Part shown: piece by piece, positions 60,119 through 64,000 of the stretch
Position numbering within the stretch: the first letter of the stretch is position 1
Layout of the letters: every line of letters starts with the position of its first letter
Source: Pseudomonas chlororaphis
GTDB taxonomy: Bacteria > Pseudomonadota > Gammaproteobacteria > Pseudomonadales > Pseudomonadaceae
DNA length: 64,000 nucleotides
Reading direction: 5' to 3'
Assembly: GCA_001023535.1 (NCBI GenBank)
Contig: CP011020.1
Span: forward strand, 770,596-834,595
Program-made: the position numbers and the translations under genes
The notes under the pieces: generated by a model
The model's input: the letters and a program-made list of their open reading frames with translations, nothing else
Told to the model about the DNA's origin: nothing
Databases searched by the model: none

Positions 60119-60423
60119 GCGTCGGTACATACAGAATCCATTCAACGCCCTCATTGCGTTCATGGCCAATGCACGCCTCGTGCCAGCAGTTGTTGAGGGC
60201 ATTCTCTTGGATGACTTCTGGTGGTTTGGAGCAACCTTATATTCGGAAACTGTCTGTGCAGCTGTCGATCCTGACAGTAGCGCCACTGCAAACCCTGGGT
60301 GACACTTTAAGCACGACCGTTAAAGCGACGCCGTGCACCATCAGAAGTCGGATCGTAAGTGCGAGTTTGAGCAGATCTGTCCGGGACGTCATCAAGAGGC
60401 TGCTAACTCAGGAGAGTATGACC

Positions 60424-61659
60424 ATGAACCAGAGCGTACCTTTGCACCCAGGCAGTCCTTATGAAGCTTTTGCTGACCGAGGTGCACTGGTTTTTCCGCC
60501 CCCCTCCGGTGTTGAGACCGAACGTTTTCCCGGTTCGGTCGTCCAGCTGCCGGATGGAAAAATATTCGCAGCATTCATGGCGCCGGGCCTGCAACTGGAG
60601 CTGTGGCGCTTTACAGCGGATGGCAAGCCCGATCAAAGCTATGGCAATGGTGGCGGCCTGCAAATGCCTGATTCGGGGTTCTTCAGTGTGACAGATGTTG
60701 CGATTCTGGCGGAGGGTAAAGTTCTGGTCTACGGATTGGGGCGAGAGCAGACAACCGTGCGCCTGATGTGCGTCACTTCCGAAGGTGTGCTTGAGCCTGA
60801 TTTTGGCGACGGTGGCTTCGCTTGGGCACCGGTACCTATCGGTATGCTCACGACCGCCAGGATTGCCCTTCTGCCTGATGGTCGGGTGATCGGCGCTGGT
60901 CATGGTCCATACTCGAGTGGAGCATCCTGGCTCATGCGCTTCACGGTTGATGGCGAAATCGATCATTCATTCGGTGAATTGGGCGTCGTGCTTCTGGCGC
61001 CTGTAGGGCTGCGCGGGCCTCTAGTTGTCTTGCACAGTGGGCATATTCTTGCTACGGGCGTCATCAATGGGGAAAGCGCATTGGTCGCCAAGTACCGACT
61101 CGATGGATGCCTGGAACCGGCATTCGGAAGTGGAGGATACGTGACTTTCGTACCCGTTGACGGGCGCCCGGCGATGCTGCAGGCCCTTGCGTTGCAGTCC
61201 GACGGAAAACTGGTAGCGGTTGGAGGAATCGGCATTGAAGGAGCACATACCACTGATGCAGTCGTCTTGCGCCTCAACAGTGACGGGAGCTTCGATAACA
61301 CGTTCAACGGCGGGCAACCGCTTGTGGCAATAGAGCTGGGCATCGACAGTGGGGATGCAAAGGCTGTCGCCATCCAAACCGATGGCAAGATCGTGGTGGG
61401 CGGACAAACCGCGGGGCTAGAGCAGGGAGTGCTTTTTCGTTTGGAACGTAGCGGTGCCCTTGACCATAGCTTTGGCTTTCCAAGCTTTGATGGAAGCCCT
61501 GAATACATGGGCTGGACGCACACGGTCGACGCTGGTTTTTTTGAGCAAGTCAGTCGCTTGGCGTTCACCTCAGACGGCAATCTCCTGGTGCTGGGAACCA
61601 CTCGGTTATACGTAGAATTGCCGTTCGAGCGCCAGTACATCTCTAAATATTTGCTTTAA
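60424..61659 (+). CDS. Delta-60 repeat protein, predicted seven-bladed beta-propeller
   Basis: 411 residues made almost entirely of repeats with pattern x-LPDGKIxxxG ... xxRLxxDGxLDxxFGxGG. Seven units start near residues 38, 90, 146, 199, 254, 313 and 376. The N-terminal segment SPYEAFADRGALVF looks like the end of a repeat and the C-terminus lacks that end, suggesting the ring closes by pairing the first and last strands. No signal peptide is seen. ATG 60424 is best spaced from AGGAG; ATG 60418 lies 6 bp upstream. Function unknown; composition looks less GC-rich than the neighbours. Confidence 0.82.
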   Translation: MNQSVPLHPGSPYEAFADRGALVFPPPSGVETERFPGSVVQLPDGKIFAAFMAPGLQLELWRFTADGKPDQSYGNGGGLQMPDSGFFSVTDVAILAEGKVLVYGLGREQTTVRLMCVTSEGVLEPDFGDGGFAWAPVPIGMLTTARIALLPDGRVIGAGHGPYSSGASWLMRFTVDGEIDHSFGELGVVLLAPVGLRGPLVVLHSGHILATGVINGESALVAKYRLDGCLEPAFGSGGYVTFVPVDGRPAMLQALALQSDGKLVAVGGIGIEGAHTTDAVVLRLNSDGSFDNTFNGGQPLVAIELGIDSGDAKAVAIQTDGKIVVGGQTAGLEQGVLFRLERSGALDHSFGFPSFDGSPEYMGWTHTVDAGFFEQVSRLAFTSDGNLLVLGTTRLYVELPFERQYISKYLL

Positions 61660-61711
61660 GACAGGGGAGGGCTGTGTAGAGCACAGAATCCCAGGCCAAT
61701 GAAGAACTCCG

Positions 61712-61796
61712 TGTGGGAGCGAGCGTGCTCGCGAAGGTAACGGCACATCCAGAAGCCGTTTGGCTGAGCCACCGCCATCGCAAGCAGGCTCCCACA
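61712..61796. repeat. REP pair, family A (degenerate)
   Basis: TGTGGGAGCGAGCGTGCTCG and a decayed inverse copy ending GCAAGCAGGCTCCCACA, between the delta-60 and DUF3077-like genes. Confidence 0.7.
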
Positions 61797-61815
61797 GATT
61801 TTTTCCATAGGAGCG

Positions 61816-62100
61816 CTATTGCGCTTCAAGCCCACGCTGTTCAATCACCCCAAAAACATCCGCTACATCCTGCACCATGATCCGGGCGACATTAGTAATG
61901 GTATTGACGTCATTGGCTCCCGAATCGCGCAAAGTCATGCAGGCCATGAGCGTCAAATAATCGAGGGTAGCGTGCAAGCGCTCACTGGCGCAGGCGTGGA
62001 GTTCGGCCAACGGTGCTGTGCTGTCGATGAACAGGACAGGGGTGGAAGTGGCAATTGAGGTTAGAGCAGTGAAGCGGCTGGACGTCTGATTAGCTGTCAT
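61816..62100 (-). CDS. Small DUF3077/DUF6124-like protein
   Basis: 94 residues: MTANQTSSRFTALTSIATST, then PVLFIDSTAPLAELHACASE and a helical C-terminus (VARIMVQDVADVFGVIEQRG). The LF...AP..EL..AS pattern resembles small Pseudomonas proteins of the DUF3077/DUF6124 type, whose role is unknown. No signal peptide. GGGA lies upstream of the ATG at workable distance, and a long structured leader precedes it. Confidence 0.55.
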   Translation of the reverse strand: MTANQTSSRFTALTSIATSTPVLFIDSTAPLAELHACASERLHATLDYLTLMACMTLRDSGANDVNTITNVARIMVQDVADVFGVIEQRGLEAQ

Positions 62101-62340
62101 AAGGTTGATCCCTGCAATTAAGAAGAAATGCCACCTTTTTGCTGCGAAACAAATGGGTGGCAGCTACGCGCGGGTTCGCAGACCGAGAGGAATCAAACCC
62201 GGCAGACCCGAAAGTCTCCCGCGCGCAACCGCCATTAAATGAACGCGGGCAAGTTTGCCTGAATTTCATTCGACGGTGCATTCCTGCTGCTGGGCTGCGA
62301 AACCCGATCACTGACCAAAGCCAGCGACGGCCCTAACTAT
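62101..62340 (-). promoter_or_regulatory. Structured leader upstream of the 94-residue gene
   Basis: The 240 bp before the gene hold two wide hairpins: CGGGTT / AACCCG (62171-62176 with 62196-62201) and CCCGCG / CGCGGG (62218-62223 with 62244-62249), plus GGCAA / TTGCC next to them. Open frames here on both strands have no clear coding texture. I read it as a possible structured 5' region, not a gene. The remaining bases to 62548 hold a family B repeat. Confidence 0.4.
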
Positions 62341-62390
62341 AGAGTGGATTTCCAACGCAACAACCGACCTGTAGGACCATCACCACCCCC

Positions 62391-62510
62391 GTGGCGAGGG
62401 AGCTTGCTCCCGCTCGGTAGCGCGGCCGCCGCAAAGCCTGGGCATGCGCCGGGTCTGACGAAAAGCGAGGGCCGCTTCGCAGCCCAACAGGAGCAAGTTC
62501 CCTCGCCACG
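62391..62510. repeat. Nested inverted repeat, family B
   Basis: GTGGCGAGGGAGCTTGCTCC at the left and a slightly decayed inverse (GGAGCAAGTTCCCTCGCCAC) at the right, with inner GC-rich arms. Lies downstream of the first alginate lyase gene. Confidence 0.75.
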
Positions 62511-62548
62511 AAGCGTAAATGCCTACGAGATTTTAGGAACAGAACGTG

Positions 62549-63217
62549 TCAGGTGTTGTGATCGATATCCAGCTTGCTGAACGTCACTTTCCCGCCTTCG
62601 CTGGTATAGCCGGTGTTGTCCTGCACATACACGCCTGCCTTGAAATACAGCGGCCTGACTCGCCAGGTTGCGCTGATGGTGGTGTACCAGCTGCGGCCCG
62701 CCGCGGTGATGCCCAGGTCGCCGGTGCGGTCAAGGTGGATGCGGTAGGAGAAGGCGCGGCCAAGCTTCACGCCAGTGGCGACGGTGATGACCCGGGCATT
62801 TTTGTCGTCGGGGCGCATGCGGACCTTGGCGACGATGTCACCGGTGTCAGTGGCCTCTTTGTACTGGTACTCCAGTTTCACCATGGGTTTGTTGCTGTCT
62901 TTGGTATGGATCTGGCCGATCACCACCTTGCCGCTGCTGGGCACCTGGCTGACGGTCAGGGTGGCATTCAAGAAGTTATCGGCGTCGGGGTACAACCAGT
63001 TACGCAAGGTGCCGTCTTTATAGGTTTCCCTCAGCTCGCTGCGCGGGTAGATGGCGTTTTCGGTCTTGGCGCCGGTGACCGGCGCCCAGAAGTAGACGGT
63101 ACTGCCGTCGGAGTTGAAGTATTTGTTCTTGAACCCGTCCACCAGGCGTGGGGTTTCGATGGTTTTCGGCGGGCTGCCTTCGGGGATGCTCAAGTTCCAC
63201 GTTGCAAGATCGACCAT
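62549..63217 (-). CDS. Polysaccharide lyase family 7 (alginate lyase), copy 1
   Basis: 222 residues, the jelly-roll alginate lyase domain alone. All three PL7 signatures are present: RSELRE (59-64, catalytic arginine), QIH (102-104, catalytic histidine) and YFKAGVYVQ (191-199, catalytic tyrosine). QIH with isoleucine usually goes with guluronate-containing substrates. The protein starts MVDLATWNLSIPEGSP with no signal peptide. AAAGGA precedes ATG 63217; the frame continues to 63238 without similarity. Tandem with a second copy upstream. Confidence 0.92.
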   Translation of the reverse strand: MVDLATWNLSIPEGSPPKTIETPRLVDGFKNKYFNSDGSTVYFWAPVTGAKTENAIYPRSELRETYKDGTLRNWLYPDADNFLNATLTVSQVPSSGKVVIGQIHTKDSNKPMVKLEYQYKEATDTGDIVAKVRMRPDDKNARVITVATGVKLGRAFSYRIHLDRTGDLGITAAGRSWYTTISATWRVRPLYFKAGVYVQDNTGYTSEGGKVTFSKLDIDHNT

Positions 63218-63547
63218 GCTCGGATCCTTTCTGTACAAAAGAAATGATTTACGCCATAGCCGGAGGCTCTGTGACGCGCTTTTGAAGACACCGGTGGGCG
63301 TGCGCGACGGTAATTCTTCCTGTACGCGTTCGGCGGAGGGTTGGCGTCAACGGACCGTCAGAGTGGCATTTGCCGCTTTTGTGCCCGAACGGAATGACCG
63401 TTGGTCGATTAATCGCAAAATGGTTGGAACGATGGCCAAGTGGTATCTGTCGCTTTCCACTTTTTGGCAGCTCTTGCTTGAAGAGGGGGGGGATCGACAG
63501 GCGTCCGCCCAAGCAGCGTTCCCTGCTGCTTCGGCGCCTGGAGGGGA
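63218..63547. other. Gap between the two alginate lyase genes
   Basis: 330 bp, no repeat pair, no terminator and no credible gene seen. It probably carries the promoter of copy 1. Composition is less GC-rich than the genes. Confidence 0.6.
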
Positions 63548-64000
63548 TCAGATCTTGTGATCGACAGCCAGCAGGCTGAAGGTCACTTTTCCGCCTTCGG
63601 TGGTGTAGCCGGTGTTGTCCTGCACGTAGACCCCCGCCTTGAAATAAAGCGGCTTGTCTTTCCAGGTCGGGTCGATGGTGGTTCTCCAGTTGTAGCCCGC
63701 TGCGGTGATACCCAGCGCACCCTTCTGGTTGAGATGAATCTGGTAGGAGAACCGGCTGTCGAGCTTGACGCCGGTGGCAATGATGACGACCTGTCCTTCC
63801 TCGTCGTCAGGACGCATGCGGACCTTGGCGACGATGTTGCCGGTGGAGGTTTTCGTCTTGTACTGGTATTCGAGCTTCACCATGGGGCTGGTGCTGTCCT
63901 TGGTATGGATCTGACCGATCACGATCTTGCCGGTACTGGGTACCTGGTTGACCATCAGGGTCGCCTTCAGCGAGTTATCCGCCGCCGAATACAGCCAGTT
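63548..64000 (-). CDS. Polysaccharide lyase family 7 (alginate lyase), copy 2, 5' end outside window
   Basis: About 150 C-terminal residues, reading NWLYSAADNSLKATLMVNQV from the window edge. QIH (in GKIVIGQIHTKD) and YFKAGVYVQ are present; the RSELRE block would lie beyond 64000. Many stretches are identical to copy 1, including KVRMRPDD and VYVQDNTGYT, so the two arose by tandem duplication and then diverged. The gene ends VTFSLLAVDHKI. Confidence 0.9.
   Translation of the reverse strand, partial: NWLYSAADNSLKATLMVNQVPSTGKIVIGQIHTKDSTSPMVKLEYQYKTKTSTGNIVAKVRMRPDDEEGQVVIIATGVKLDSRFSYQIHLNQKGALGITAAGYNWRTTIDPTWKDKPLYFKAGVYVQDNTGYTTEGGKVTFSLLAVDHKI

Larger units (their letters stand above)
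59766..60423. other. Non-coding stretch between fba and the delta-60 gene
   Basis: 658 bp without a credible gene. It holds the inverted repeat at 59833, two same-direction REP copies at 60023-60118, and leader sequence for the next gene. The open frame from 60037 merely extends the delta-60 gene backwards and has no coding texture. Confidence 0.7.

Noticed and set aside
62139..62336. Small plus-strand open frame upstream of the 94-residue gene
   Set aside because: No ribosome site and no protein-like composition; the minus-strand frame over the same interval is equally open, so a structured leader is more likely.
63249..63512. Minus-strand open frame between the two alginate lyase genes
   Set aside because: No ribosome site, no domain or helix/strand texture; treated as non-coding.

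Overview
The window is a high-GC, gene-dense chromosomal segment of a fluorescent Pseudomonas, most likely of the P. fluorescens group. This rests on gene content and order: the run from pyrC' through algH, tonB3, gshB and pil-chp to rsmE, bioA, rhlE2, metF, ahcY and then metK, tkt, epd, pgk, fba follows the P. aeruginosa PA0400-PA0555 backbone. It also rests on the many GGGAGCGGGCTTGCTCGC-type REP repeats between genes. No rRNA, tRNA, CRISPR array, phage or insertion sequence was seen.

Layout. 1-3.8 kb (minus strand): pyrimidine genes pyrR-pyrB-pyrC' (pyrC' truncated by the window edge) and ruvX-algH. 4-6 kb: tonB3-type energy transducer and gshB. 6.2-16.4 kb: pilG-pilH-pilI-pilJ-chpA-chpC, the chemosensory system for type IV pili, without the adaptation genes pilK and chpB. 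16.6-17 kb: an orphan 160-residue protein. 17.4-25.7 kb: a complete malonate decarboxylase operon mdcABCDEGH, transporter madLM and regulator mdcR, with a candidate LysR-type operator in front of mdcA. 25.8-32.3 kb: HlyIII-like protein, rsmE, bioA, an exported amine oxidase with a basic tail, cytochrome b561 and YceI. 32.6-39.4 kb: rhlE2, a solute-binding protein, a glycosyltransferase-like protein, metF and ahcY, with an S-adenosylhomocysteine riboswitch ahead of ahcY.

39.4-50.7 kb: thioesterase, formate/nitrite-type channel, an orphan ExoU-like patatin phospholipase, MFS and EamA transporters, MAPEG protein, mltA, a cytochrome c'-like lipoprotein, a DUF1090 protein, ligB and a LysE exporter. 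50.9-59.7 kb: metK, an ArsR-methyltransferase fusion with a perfect palindrome upstream, then tkt, epd, pgk, two small lipoproteins and fba. 59.8-64 kb is accessory: a predicted seven-bladed delta-60 propeller protein, a small DUF3077-like protein with a structured leader, and two tandem PL7 alginate lyases, the second cut by the window end.

How the genes work together. Methylation-cycle genes (metF, ahcY, metK, ArsR-methyltransferase) sit in two clusters that appear to carry two separate control devices, an RNA aptamer and a DNA palindrome. Lower-glycolysis and pentose-phosphate genes form a plus-strand run. Malonate use is a self-contained module. The strongest unusual items are the orphan ExoU-like gene whose 3' end runs antisense into the neighbouring channel gene, the Chp system without adaptation enzymes, phased 7-bp repeat arrays between genes, and the accessory right end.
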